Assembly: GCA_024867545.1 (NCBI GenBank)
Contig: JANFNE010000009.1
Location: forward strand, 532,501 to 596,500
Direction of reading: 5' to 3'
Source of the DNA: Phytopythium helicoides
Lineage: Eukaryota > Oomycota > Peronosporomycetes > Pythiales > Pythiaceae
DNA length: 64,000 bases
The notes under the pieces: model-generated
Seen by the model: the letters and a program-made list of their open reading frames with translations, nothing else
What the model was told of the DNA's origin: nothing
Database searches by the model: none
Part shown: piece by piece, positions 11,401 to 20,808 of the stretch
Layout of the letters: each line of letters starts with the position of its first letter
Position numbering within the stretch: position 1 is the first letter of the stretch
Position numbers and translations under genes: made by a program

Positions 11401-14400
11401 AGGTTCTGTCAACCTACGAGAGCTGGAAGTTTGCGTCGTTTCACGATCGCTGTGAGACCTCGACTCGTTGCTTCCGACTTGTATATGTACTGCTGGCGGG
11501 GCGAAACTACACTGATACGTCTAATGAGTCCAGCGAAATGCTGGCCCAATTCCAGACTGCTCTGCGATCGAAGATAATGGGGGACACGTCAGTCCTGATG
11601 AAACTCCTGCGCTCAACGTGTGGAATCCTTTCGACAGAAACGGGTCATGTCAAGCAGTGGAACAGCATCGCTGCTGATATTAGCATCGACGACGACGGAT
11701 TGCTGGCTTCACGCCCGCTCACTGCCTTCCGTAGCAGTGGCGAAGGATCTGTAGATGACGGCAACCAGATCTACCCACTGAACTTCGCAGCCGACAATTA
11801 TCAGCCAACAGACATCCTGGAAATGGAGTCACTTGTCGTCTCGTGCTTGAAGCTGATCGAATTGCTAATTTCCCAGAGCGAGAATTCATCCGGAGCAGCA
11901 ATGACATTGCTATTGACCCCGATCGACGATGGAGGTCCCAAGATGAACCAATCGTTGACGCTTGTAACTTTGTGCGGTGGATATCTTGGTTACCCAGTGT
12001 CGCGGTCTCCTGAGATTGCGTACTGGTCGCTGAGAATTCTTCAGCATACGTGCGAGGCTCTTGACGCCCGTAACTGGGGTGTAGTTAATGCTTCAGCTGG
12101 CATCACGTCTGCAAGTAACCACTCTTTAGTTGCTCAGTTCCCAGACAAGCGAGATCTAAGTTTTGTGCGAGATGCACTGGAGGCGTTGGTACGCCAATCA
12201 GTTGACCACACCCATGTCCGGAAGGAGTTCCTGGTATTCCTGAACGTCGCACTCGAATATCAGCCTGGCTTCCTGGCATTTCTTCTGTACAGCGATGATT
12301 CGGACAGCAGCGTGTCTGGCAGCAGCTCGAAACGCTTTGTTGGTATGATTGAACGATTCCTCGTATCGTCGGAAGCAATGCTCGAGCGGTCCTCCGATCT
12401 CTTTTGTGTTGTGCTCGACTTCATCTTGCAAGTGTGGAAGGGAGCGGTCAGAGATCGCAACGGACTCCATAACCGAATTGCGTTAACGCTAAAGGGCTCA
12501 CCGACTTTTTGGAAGAATTTAACCAAGGTCATGTACATCCAGCTACCGCTCAGTACTGACGAACATAGCCCTCTGAACACGATGGAGTGGTTCTCGCTGG
12601 ACGCTGATCGATCGTTGATCCCGAACGAAGTGTATCTTGGGCGGTCGAGCTCGTACGGTTACCTTGCGCGTGGGCTTGTTCTCCAAATCATGACGCTCGA
12701 GTGGCATTACAATCTGTCCCAAGACCAAGACAAAGAGCAACAAAAAGTGGATGGGTTCATCGAAGTTCTCGACAAGTTCCGGACGGACGATTTGTACGCG
12801 CAGTGGCTACGAGCGTTCACGCGTTTTGACTACTCACAAGATGATTTCAGCCGAGCGTTTGCAATGATTGCGCCGTACCAACGCCTACAGACTGTTGGCC
12901 GGATCGATATCATCGGAGGTCCTGAGCTGTCGGCTAAATCTCTCTCGTGCTACCTTGATGGTATTGTTTGCGACGTGAGCTTGCTCTCGTGGCTCTTCAA
13001 TGTAGAGTTTGGGCAAACTAGAGCCGTGGCCAATATGCTCAAATGTGTCAAGTGGTGCAACCTTCAAGGCGCGTACATCCACTCCCAGCTCTTCGCGTTG
13101 ACCCACTGGATAAAATTCATGGAAGTGCTGAGCTTGCAGTCTGGGAGCGACAGATCTGAATCCGATGATGCCGTTACTACCGCTTCTTCTACCACCGCAC
13201 CAGCTATAGCCTCCGACACACCTACACGTCGCAGTTTCAAGCGCAAGGAGTCGATGATTGCTGCACCTCCTCGAGGGGAGTCTACAGATTCGAGTAGCAG
13301 CTCTTCCCTCGCAGCAAACTCAAGGCTGTCAACGATCGATGATGTGTCTTCCACCTCAGCCCCGACGTCTGCCTTGCTAGCTTCTAACTTTGCAGGCGAC
13401 CGTACGTCGTACGGAATGATCCGTGTGCTCGCTGACGTACTCGTGGCACGCCTTGAAAGCGCTGGTGCTGGAGCAGATGTCGGAGATGCTAAGCTTGATT
13501 ACTGCATGCTAGTTCACATTTCGGAGCTTGTGACGCTTTTGGCATCGATGCTGCACCACCAATTCTGCCGCATTATCCAGAAGACTCGGAATCCGCGGTT
13601 CTCGCAGACACAGCAGCGTTCTGACCGTGACGGTACCAAGATGACTGTCCAGAAGTGCTACAGTTTGCTCGTCATCATTGAAAAAGTGCTGCGGTGTGTT
13701 GAAGGCTCAATTCGGCAACACAGAAGTGGCATGGAGGTCGATTCCATGGAGGATGCGGGTGATGCTTCTATGGGAACGTGGAAAAGGCTCGTCAGGAGCG
13801 TTGAAGACCGCCTTGGTTCGCTAAATGTGCACGTGCGAACTGAGCTGGCGACAGCGGGAGTACTCTTGATCCACCACATGAGCAAGATTCAGTCAAGCAC
13901 TTCGAGTCCGCAGCACCAACAATCAGTGTTGGAGAACTCCTCAGCCTCACTATTGGTATACGTGCGCTTGGCACACCACAGCCTCGACAGCTTGAAGCTT
14001 TGTGATTCGCTTGCGCACTCAGTTTCGAGAGAGACTCTTTTCAACGTAAACTGGGGTCTCTTCCGAGAACTCTTCGACAAGATTTCGCACACTGCTACCA
14101 ATGGGTCTCTGGCAACGCAAAAGATTGTATTCGACAGCGGTGAACTGTGGTGGTCTTACGTCCAGGGACTTGAGCACGAGCACGATGGGATCGGATCTCT
14201 GTTTCACATGTTGGGACAGTGGGTTCGTGCAATGGCCGACAAGGATGCTGGACAGCAGCACCAGCAGGCGCGTCAGGTTCTCGACGGACTCTCATCCATC
14301 GTCTGGAACAGTGACAACCGTGATATCTGCCGGCGAGTCATGGGAAGTCAATCGCGTTTGCGTCTCTTCCGATTTTTCGCGACTGAGATTCTGCCGACGG

Positions 14401-15524
14401 TGGAATCCACCTTAGAGGAAGAAAGCAAGCAAAGTGGAGTTCGCGGATATTGCACAAACCAAAGTGCGGGTGGTGAGGGAGAGACTAAGAAGGGTGAAAA
14501 GCTTGCGCGATCAACGATGCATTCAATCTGGTGCTCTGCTGTGGACTTCATTGCTGGGCTGATGCGTCTGGAAAACTCTCGCATCAATGTGAATGACGAG
14601 TACCTCGCTGGCGTCTGGGAGTTCCTCTCTCGTGCAGAGAAGCAGCTACTTGCGTCGTTCCACCCCCCGACGCGATTCACGCTGGCGTTGGTGATGGAGC
14701 ACCAGTCCATTTTGCGGTTAATGGTCGCTCTCAGCTCGAACGATCATCGACGGAAAGAGTGGAGACAAGCGTTCCCGAGGAGTTGCGCGATTCTGATGGA
14801 GCAGAGCCGGCAGTTGCTAAAGCGAAGCTCCTTGCTGCTGGGCTCGTCGTCTGCAGCAGAGAGTAGTAAGGGCCAAGAATCAAAGAAGGCTGGGACACGA
14901 GGGAGCATTACATCAAGACGTTCAGGCGGAGTGGCGGCGCCATCTACGACAAGCGCTCTGATCCCGTTTGCCTCGCTGGCATACGCACACAAAACGCTGC
15001 TGCATGAGCAAATCCAGCCGATTGAAACATTGGACGAACACCGTCTTACAGCCTACTACGAGCGGGTCGAAGCCGAACTGGTCGAGATCGTTCGTCTCTC
15101 AAGCCTACTGTTAACGTTGTGGACTCCAAGCCTGGTCTCTGTAGACTCGACGGTTGTTGTTGACGGTGTACGGTACCTGGATGACGAGCGTCTCGTACCA
15201 CTGTTGTCTTTCGGACCACCCAGTGAGGCCATGACCATCAACAGCGAGCCCAGTCTCGGCCACTTGTGCCACTCGATCGAGTTTTTGTTGGCACGACTAG
15301 TGGACACGGCTGAGAACTCCCAGTTAGCAAACACGATCAACTCTAGCGGGTTGCTAATCTTCAAGACGTATTTGCTACACGCCGAGCTGTACGAGCATTC
15401 GAAGAAGGACAAGGACGAGTTCGCTAGCTTTTTCGCCAAGGTCGATGAACGGCTACGCGAGCTCTCGGCTGCTGGCGTCGATGCTGAACTTTTCAAGTTG
15501 CTGGCAGCAGTGAGCCGCGTCTAA
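8448..15524 (+). CDS. NUP188: Nucleoporin Nup188
   Basis: A single uninterrupted 2358-residue frame. Nup188 is a large alpha-solenoid scaffold of the inner ring of the nuclear pore. Family landmarks are visible: the N-terminal helical part with HYYAERRRFFEVRIALLRAAL (compare YYYEERTCILRCVLHLL in human Nup188), the helix RDWELQLLEEEALLREL, and the SH3-like insertion DQLIIPVGTVGFVED...VAWILNSNYEFCVWDL near residues 645-680, which matches the IPQGTVG...VRWEYSYSSW region of animal Nup188 and separates it from Nup205/192. It is longer than human Nup188 (about 1750 aa), partly through Ser-rich linkers (about 1570-1650) and a SAM-like segment (about 737-800). ATG context is good and no upstream in-frame ATG is seen. 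Confidence 0.88.
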   Translation: MARGGTEEGATAGDVLDWLARRSQGEMTSARVLRAIRAAGGSVPLGGRKGGGAAAKAAGALAALRDGDAEFLLSAALADGASEEQQELELWRVAMACCALPVAVSPAEQETALKAHVQDALGIASIREAGADWRAAVERVYAHYYAERRRFFEVRIALLRAALATAPRVELGHPHSQIVEEVVGELLKEGLREALERELSGRMELSPPNFYAVAAQDVGQARLSRDWELQLLEEEALLRELLLLVIYISKDVPPSLDNAVEIATAVHTWDTEFADGVLSPSVLVLPEAQFKLRRITNLGVLLAIRVIHDASATSQLGSQATKALQWSRDFFLQRLISPQNPDGSESPSAVSSPTSDPASSAVPGCLLLAWSSLLARMYRQKAGSASRNEREIEEVLQQCLLAAEHMHSFHFLHATLSELVFDSGVVGGPVNVGSLDWKTMWDLPQSSSVSLHEVHIPSLSARGTRTKASLAGSSLRVTVFQLVGAEFLNDALMELAFMENLDSVQQLQAMVKLVLPVISTPSVAQETLEPESSDSSRSSDGAMNYLLSKARDQLPQSLLPYLRLHTALSANADGPSSPAVLRHVLGEWSEPIVLDADGADAESRVHKQLPPDAYFRFVDGAVTSSGKREVECTQTFLYQEDQLIIPVGTVGFVEDSPDLSEATVAWILNSNYEFCVWDLVAAAMDQVVDGVQTSSFALVGQGKDFEATTALFEWIAQVGCQRDGGRDLVAEIGRGWSETRLRRWWTSRHLPFPHKFLPLLVRHRVTLPILLEASREDLVAWGIRDRYTREQVLAHINNSQNSSQSQSAVETSNSTSFELDGLTHLIRRLLGFVDAFVHSPTPAVDGDDEAEYSRPAWNERQLEFVTACYGALTTLLSSTRGVGVLMEELGGACSDNCVRLIVSGAKKMFEHQERHTGKYPVLSATQEIFVNIIRWLFELQAQHAGGLTASNSTLASSAWLTSQNGAGIAEVQKIWFVSCVEFVLEVLSTYESWKFASFHDRCETSTRCFRLVYVLLAGRNYTDTSNESSEMLAQFQTALRSKIMGDTSVLMKLLRSTCGILSTETGHVKQWNSIAADISIDDDGLLASRPLTAFRSSGEGSVDDGNQIYPLNFAADNYQPTDILEMESLVVSCLKLIELLISQSENSSGAAMTLLLTPIDDGGPKMNQSLTLVTLCGGYLGYPVSRSPEIAYWSLRILQHTCEALDARNWGVVNASAGITSASNHSLVAQFPDKRDLSFVRDALEALVRQSVDHTHVRKEFLVFLNVALEYQPGFLAFLLYSDDSDSSVSGSSSKRFVGMIERFLVSSEAMLERSSDLFCVVLDFILQVWKGAVRDRNGLHNRIALTLKGSPTFWKNLTKVMYIQLPLSTDEHSPLNTMEWFSLDADRSLIPNEVYLGRSSSYGYLARGLVLQIMTLEWHYNLSQDQDKEQQKVDGFIEVLDKFRTDDLYAQWLRAFTRFDYSQDDFSRAFAMIAPYQRLQTVGRIDIIGGPELSAKSLSCYLDGIVCDVSLLSWLFNVEFGQTRAVANMLKCVKWCNLQGAYIHSQLFALTHWIKFMEVLSLQSGSDRSESDDAVTTASSTTAPAIASDTPTRRSFKRKESMIAAPPRGESTDSSSSSSLAANSRLSTIDDVSSTSAPTSALLASNFAGDRTSYGMIRVLADVLVARLESAGAGADVGDAKLDYCMLVHISELVTLLASMLHHQFCRIIQKTRNPRFSQTQQRSDRDGTKMTVQKCYSLLVIIEKVLRCVEGSIRQHRSGMEVDSMEDAGDASMGTWKRLVRSVEDRLGSLNVHVRTELATAGVLLIHHMSKIQSSTSSPQHQQSVLENSSASLLVYVRLAHHSLDSLKLCDSLAHSVSRETLFNVNWGLFRELFDKISHTATNGSLATQKIVFDSGELWWSYVQGLEHEHDGIGSLFHMLGQWVRAMADKDAGQQHQQARQVLDGLSSIVWNSDNRDICRRVMGSQSRLRLFRFFATEILPTVESTLEEESKQSGVRGYCTNQSAGGEGETKKGEKLARSTMHSIWCSAVDFIAGLMRLENSRINVNDEYLAGVWEFLSRAEKQLLASFHPPTRFTLALVMEHQSILRLMVALSSNDHRRKEWRQAFPRSCAILMEQSRQLLKRSSLLLGSSSAAESSKGQESKKAGTRGSITSRRSGGVAAPSTTSALIPFASLAYAHKTLLHEQIQPIETLDEHRLTAYYERVEAELVEIVRLSSLLLTLWTPSLVSVDSTVVVDGVRYLDDERLVPLLSFGPPSEAMTINSEPSLGHLCHSIEFLLARLVDTAENSQLANTINSSGLLIFKTYLLHAELYEHSKKDKDEFASFFAKVDERLRELSAAGVDAELFKLLAAVSRV

Positions 15525-15701
15525 CTGGGGGCACGATGAGACTATATCCACAGGAATCGAAACGAGGGAACTACAGTAGATTTTCTACTCTTCGTTGCTG
15601 TACTTGTTTGCACTTCATTGGGTGCTCGCTCGTTTCGCAATAGCACCCACACTTACGACTAGGCTAGGAACGTCCTCCCATTGTCACTCTAGCTAGCTAG
15701 C

Positions 15702-18700
15702 TTACGCGGAGCTCAGCATGGAGTTCAGGATGTGGTGCAGCAGCGTGTACTGCGAGTCGCGGCTGTCCACGGGCACGGCATTCAGCGCACTCTGCAGCTC
15801 CTGCAGAACACTCGTAACAAAACCTGCGATTGTCTGGTCGCGGACATCCATCACCAGCAACGACTCCCGCAGCCAGGTGAGCTTTGTCTGAAGATCATTC
15901 TCCAAGTCAGCTCCAAGCTGCTGGACGAGGCACAGAATAATCATTTGCGAAAGCTTGGGCGGGCGAGTGCACAGCACCTGCCGCGCATCGCACTGCTGGC
16001 ATGCATACGCGACCAGCTTCACGTTCTGCGCGCCAAGCGCCACCTTGAACGCTTCCTCGTAGTCTTCACGCGCCTGATACTCAGCCACCGTAGCCTTCTG
16101 GGCTTCAAATTGCACCTCTTCTGAAGTCTTTGCTGGCACCTCGGTGCTACCAGCGGCACTACCACCTGCAGCAACCGCCGAGCTCAGAGCCTCCACTTGA
16201 TGGTTCAGGTTGCTAACCACCTCTGACAAGTGCTTTAGCTGGTTCAGGACCTGCGCGTTGCTCTTGCTCTGCCCGCTTCCCTCAAACGCACTCCGAGTCC
16301 CCTTCACGAACGTGTCATTGATCTGCTCAAACATCTTCTGCGTTGCCGCCTGGAATGACGGGATGATAATGTCCTGGAAGCACTCGCGGAAGGATTCGCG
16401 CACTGGCTGGCGGACGTCGTCCACGACGCGTTGCACCATCTCGTCGACTCCACTTCCCATTTGCTCAGGAAGTGCGCTGATGAGAGACTCGTTCAGCTTC
16501 TGCTCCATCTGGGGGATGAGCTTCTCAGCGATCACGTGCTGGAATCCGTTCTGCACTGGCTTCATGAAGTTGTGCTCCATCGTATGCAGCACAATGCGAC
16601 CCATGGCAGGTACAAGGACAGTCTGCAGCTGCTTCTGGATCGACTTCTCTACTTGAACCGCCACCTGAGCGGTCAAATGGTTGCCAAAGTTTCCCATCAG
16701 CGTTCGCATCTGCTCGCGAAGCTGCTCGTCGCGCTGAACTTGACTAGCTTCCATGCGACGCAAATATGCCAGAACTGATTGTTGCTGGGTCTCACTCGCC
16801 AAGTCATCAATCGACGGGTCGTACTGGATCGACGCCTCATCCTGGAACGCACGAACGGAAGATGAAGGGGACGAGCGAGCGTATGAACGCAAGCTCGGCG
16901 CCGCACCTTCATCGCCCGCAAGAGAGGACACTCCATCATCAGTCCCCAGGGGAAGCTGAAGCGATCGGGGAATGCTTCGTGCAGGGGAAGATGGGGGCGA
17001 CGCACGCTGGGCATCCGCGTCGTTGTCTGAGGCGTCTCCATCAACGGGAGTTGTCTGGACGTCAATCTCCGTCTCGGGTGTCGAGGCCACACCAGTTGCT
17101 CGAGGTGACTCGGCAGCTGACTGGAACGACGTCTCCACGTTTTCACCCTCCGTTGTCACGGCACCCACGGTTTGACCGAAACTCGCAGAAATCTCAACGG
17201 ACGGGAGCTCATCTTCGATGGAGCTACCGGCATGCTGCCGAGCACCAGGAATGTAACAATCCCGAGCGCTGACGTGATACCGCTGAATCGCCTGGGTCTG
17301 GAGACAATAGAGCTGCATCGCAAAATCGAGCTCAGCGTTTTCACCGTCTTCACCGGAGCGAACCGCCTGACTGTGAGAGCGGTTCAAGATACCCATCGAG
17401 AGGACTGGATACGCCAGCGTGAACTCGGTGACGTTGTCAAAGCGGCGAGGAGTACGCGCATTGCTGCTTGGCGCAAGATGAAACGCGTAGACGAGTGGGT
17501 TGACGCGATCCGCGACGAAGAGGAACTGCCCCGTTGGGTCGAGAAGGGTTTCGTTGATCGCGGTTGAGTCAGCTGGACGAGCAGGGCCGGAAATCGATAC
17601 TGTCTGGTAACACGTCGGCTGCGAGCTCTCCGTGAGTGCGGCGTTCCACAAGGAAAGTCGTGTGTTCCCCTCACCCCCAATCAGCAGTCCAGGTTGTGTG
17701 AGCAAGTTGCCACTGTAGAAGTGGAGGCTGTTCACCTCTGCGCCACTGAAGGGGTCGAATCGGTGCACAAACTCAGCTGGTTGGCCCGGTAGGCGGCCCT
17801 GAAGGCGGTAGATGTGCACGAACCCATCGCTTCCAGCGGTCACAATCGCATCTCCCACAGGAGAAAACGTCATGTCGTTGATCTGACCAGACGTCTGGCC
17901 GCAAACGACACTAATGTCGTACAGATTCTCGGCCCCCACGCCCTCGTCGTTTACGTCCGTCAAGTCGGCGACAAACGCCACGCTTCCGTTGGCGATTGCG
18001 ATCTTGTTCGAGTCCGTTGGGTGCCACTTGACGCGCTGGGCAGGTGTTGGCACGAGCTTGAGTAACTCTCGGCTCATCGGGTCGCTCACAATCCCCCAGA
18101 TGGCGATATGGTGGTCCGTACCGGCACTCAGCAGAAGATCTGACTTGTTGTTGAAGAATGCGAGCTCCGTCACGGCGTGGTGCTCGTGCTTGCGCAGCAG
18201 CAGGCGGTCCACCGAGCTCTGGCTGATGACGCGGATGAGTCCGTTGCGGATTGGGTATGAGATGAAGTGCTCGTTGACCGAGATGAGGTTGCCTAGCTGC
18301 GACGTGCGCTCCGAGTTGTACAGCGTGATCGGCATGACCTCGAGCGAGCGGCTCTCACTCGGGTCCGTCTCTCCTCGCGCCTGGTACTCGACGCGGTCTC
18401 CTACGAGCGGCGTGCCAGGCGGCACCGCGCTCGCCCCGACCTGCGAGTTGGCGTGCAAGGGGCTGCCCGCCAAGGAGCTGACGTTGGATCCCGCTCCGTT
18501 GCTGCGGCTGCCGTCGACCGACGTGATGCTCGTGGCGCTACGCGGCGCGGTCGGGAAGGCCGGGGGCACGGGCTGGAACTGCGACGGGAAGGGTGGCGGC
18601 GACGGGCCTCTCCTCGGCGGCGGGAACTGGCCACCATGTCCAGGCTGCGCGAAGTACTGGAGGTTGGTGGCGAGCAGCGCGGGCGGCGGCGCGGCGCTGG

Positions 18701-19004
18701 GCACGGGCGGCGCGGGCGGCTGCACACGCAGGTAGCTGTTCATGGGCATGTTGTTGGCGGGCGACAGGAACTGCTGCAGGAACGACTGCTGCTGCGCGCT
18801 GATGGGCTGCGGCGCCGGCGGCGGACCCGGTGGCAGCGACCCGCGCGGCTGCAGCAGCTGGTGCAGCGGGTTGGCGCTGTGCGTGACCTCTGGCGGCGCC
18901 AGCGGCAGCGGAGGCGCAGAGGGCAGCAGCCCAGCGCTGGCCGTGCTGCTGCTGCGGCTGTGGCGCCCGCCGGCGTCTCCGGCGTCGCTGCTGCGCGAGC
19001 TCAT
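15702..19004 (-). CDS. EDC4: EDC4 / Ge-1 / Varicose mRNA-decapping scaffold
   Basis: An 1100-residue single-exon frame. EDC4 links DCP2 to DCP1 in P-bodies and stimulates mRNA decapping. The N-terminal 200 residues are Pro/Ser/Gln-rich and disordered. WD40 repeats follow at about 220-560 (for example KHEHHAVTELAFF...LLSAGTDHHIAIWGI and GDAIVTAGSDGFVHIY). A low-complexity Ser/Asp linker comes next, then a long coiled coil (about 760-950, with several Gln/Met/Glu heptads) and a C-terminal helical domain (KVALGAQNVKLVAYACQQCD) typical of Ge-1. Order and length match the family (human 1401 aa). It is convergent with Nup188, 177 bp away, and divergent from the zinc-finger gene. Confidence 0.9.
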   Translation of the reverse strand: MSSRSSDAGDAGGRHSRSSSTASAGLLPSAPPLPLAPPEVTHSANPLHQLLQPRGSLPPGPPPAPQPISAQQQSFLQQFLSPANNMPMNSYLRVQPPAPPVPSAAPPPALLATNLQYFAQPGHGGQFPPPRRGPSPPPFPSQFQPVPPAFPTAPRSATSITSVDGSRSNGAGSNVSSLAGSPLHANSQVGASAVPPGTPLVGDRVEYQARGETDPSESRSLEVMPITLYNSERTSQLGNLISVNEHFISYPIRNGLIRVISQSSVDRLLLRKHEHHAVTELAFFNNKSDLLLSAGTDHHIAIWGIVSDPMSRELLKLVPTPAQRVKWHPTDSNKIAIANGSVAFVADLTDVNDEGVGAENLYDISVVCGQTSGQINDMTFSPVGDAIVTAGSDGFVHIYRLQGRLPGQPAEFVHRFDPFSGAEVNSLHFYSGNLLTQPGLLIGGEGNTRLSLWNAALTESSQPTCYQTVSISGPARPADSTAINETLLDPTGQFLFVADRVNPLVYAFHLAPSSNARTPRRFDNVTEFTLAYPVLSMGILNRSHSQAVRSGEDGENAELDFAMQLYCLQTQAIQRYHVSARDCYIPGARQHAGSSIEDELPSVEISASFGQTVGAVTTEGENVETSFQSAAESPRATGVASTPETEIDVQTTPVDGDASDNDADAQRASPPSSPARSIPRSLQLPLGTDDGVSSLAGDEGAAPSLRSYARSSPSSSVRAFQDEASIQYDPSIDDLASETQQQSVLAYLRRMEASQVQRDEQLREQMRTLMGNFGNHLTAQVAVQVEKSIQKQLQTVLVPAMGRIVLHTMEHNFMKPVQNGFQHVIAEKLIPQMEQKLNESLISALPEQMGSGVDEMVQRVVDDVRQPVRESFRECFQDIIIPSFQAATQKMFEQINDTFVKGTRSAFEGSGQSKSNAQVLNQLKHLSEVVSNLNHQVEALSSAVAAGGSAAGSTEVPAKTSEEVQFEAQKATVAEYQAREDYEEAFKVALGAQNVKLVAYACQQCDARQVLCTRPPKLSQMIILCLVQQLGADLENDLQTKLTWLRESLLVMDVRDQTIAGFVTSVLQELQSALNAVPVDSRDSQYTLLHHILNSMLSSA

Positions 19005-19416
19005 GAGGGTGCGATCCGGCGTTCTCTAAGGGGGGAAGGCGGCTCACTGACCGTCTCGGTCGGGCGGCAACTGGCCAGTAAGTGCGCTTTCTGTCGCGGT
19101 TTGCGATCAAGTGCGAACAAAACGCGAACCTACACGAACATCGAGGTGTCAACGCGGTTCGAGACACCTTCGCGCGACACGGCCTATTCTCAGACCGGCC
19201 GGCGGCAACTTCAAAGACCAGAGCACCAAGAGGCGCCGCCAGATGGGCGTCGTCCTCCGGCCGCTGCGGCCGCGGCCACCGATCGGCGCCAGAAGCGCCG
19301 GCAGCGACCTGCAGGACGCTGAGCACCTGCGGGGACGACGCGGGCATGCGGCCGCACGGGAGGGGCGCGCACTCCCCGACTGCAGCCGTACCGCGCACGC
19401 TCCTAGCCGCACCAGG
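19005..19416. promoter_or_regulatory. Shared divergent upstream region, EDC4 and zinc-repeat gene
   Basis: 412 bp separate the two start codons. The second half stays open in the + frame back to 19111, but it reads as low-complexity Arg-rich sequence and is taken as 5' UTR. No clear CCAAT or TATA box was found. Confidence 0.4.
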
Positions 19417-20661
19417 ATGGACGCGATGCCGACGTCCACGCCAACGGCGCACGGCGGGTCGGCCTTCAGCATCAATGACGTGCTCAACCTGCCGGCGCAC
19501 ATCGACTTGCTGGACGATGTCGACCTCGAGAGCGCCATGATGATGCTCGAGACTCCGAGCTCCCCATCCATGATGTCGCCCACCTCCATCAACGCGTACC
19601 GGCGCGAGTCCAATGACAACCTCGAGCTCAGCGTCGGGTCGATCGCCGAAACCTTCTCTGTTGAAGACACCGAGTCGCCGCATCCGACAACCGGGCCGCT
19701 CATGGGCACCGGGAATGGCGCTCACACTCGCCCCAGTTTCTCGCCCGGACTCAAGATCAGGGTCAACGGACGCCACTCGCTCACCAACGCACTCGCGCTG
19801 ACACCAGTCGTGAACGATCATGTTCATATAAAGCAGGAGGTCGCCGAGAGCAGTACTGTAAACCAAGCTGTCGTCAAGCAGGAGGCCTCGAACACACCCT
19901 CCGCGCCAGACCTGTCGCCTGTCATGGACTCGTTCCTTCGTGAATCGTGGGAAGATATTGTCGACAGCGGTTCTCGCTCAGCGCGGTCCTCTCTGAAAGC
20001 GCTCCCATCTGTACTGACGCCGACGATGCTATCACCCACACTCGGTCGTGTCAACCCACTCCCGCTGAGCTTTTTCCTGCCAGGGCCATCGAATTTCCTC
20101 CCCACGCCATCGTTTAGCAAGAACGGACAAGTGCTTGCTGCATCTATCCCCGGGCCACCGTCAGCACTGCGTACAATTTCCGCGGCTTCAACGGCATCAT
20201 CGGCTTCGACGGCGTCATCCATATCGTCAAACTCATCCGGGACCCGAAAGGCTCCAAGAAGGGCAAAGCAGTGCGTCATGGAAGGCTGTACACGCCGAGC
20301 ACAGTCAAATAACCGATGCAAGACGCACGGTGGCGGTGCACGTTGCCAGATGCCGGGTTGCGACAAAAGCTCGCAAGGTGGAGGTCTTTGCCGCGCTCAT
20401 GGTGGCGGCAAAAAATGCCGAGTCCCTGGTTGTACCAAAGGTACGCAGCGCTTGGGTCTTTGCTACTTGCACGGTGGCATCCGTCGCTGCATAATGGAAG
20501 GCTGCAAGAAAAAGGATCGCGGCAACGGGTATTGCATCTCACACGGAGGCGGTCGAAGATGTGAGATCGAAGGTTGCACGCGGTCTGTTCGCAAGGGCAA
20601 CCATTGCCAGATGCACCAGAACAGTGCTGAGCCCGATGCGTTCATGGTCAGCAGAGGTTGA
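19417..20661 (+). CDS. WRKY19-like HGGG zinc-repeat protein
   Basis: A 414-residue protein counted from the ATG preceding DAMPTSTPTAHGG. The first 280 residues are Ser/Pro-rich and probably disordered. The C-terminal third holds five tandem repeats of about 25 residues with pattern C-x4-C-x9-10-C-x2-H-G-G, such as CQMPGCDKSSQGGGLCRAH. This repeat is known from the N-terminus of plant WRKY19 and is abundant in oomycetes; a DNA-binding or regulatory role is assumed but not proven. There is no WRKY domain. Two SUMO consensus sites (IKQE, VKQE) lie around residues 140-155. The frame stays open upstream, so a longer N-terminus cannot be excluded. Confidence 0.8.
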   Translation: MDAMPTSTPTAHGGSAFSINDVLNLPAHIDLLDDVDLESAMMMLETPSSPSMMSPTSINAYRRESNDNLELSVGSIAETFSVEDTESPHPTTGPLMGTGNGAHTRPSFSPGLKIRVNGRHSLTNALALTPVVNDHVHIKQEVAESSTVNQAVVKQEASNTPSAPDLSPVMDSFLRESWEDIVDSGSRSARSSLKALPSVLTPTMLSPTLGRVNPLPLSFFLPGPSNFLPTPSFSKNGQVLAASIPGPPSALRTISAASTASSASTASSISSNSSGTRKAPRRAKQCVMEGCTRRAQSNNRCKTHGGGARCQMPGCDKSSQGGGLCRAHGGGKKCRVPGCTKGTQRLGLCYLHGGIRRCIMEGCKKKDRGNGYCISHGGGRRCEIEGCTRSVRKGNHCQMHQNSAEPDAFMVSRG

Positions 20662-20808
20662 GGTATCTCTAAATTCGTGAAACTTCTGAGCACCGACATG
20701 TTAAGCGATTCGTTCTGCATACCAATAATGATAGTAAACTGCAGTGAGCGAGGTCAATCTTGAGTCTTACGTCGTGATGCCGAGGCTTTCTGGGTGGATT
20801 GGGGACCT

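Noticed and set aside
18538..19866. 442-codon minus-strand frame across the EDC4/zinc-repeat promoter
   Set aside because: It overlaps the start of EDC4 in another frame and is Ala/Arg/Gln low-complexity; EDC4's own frame carries the conserved domains.
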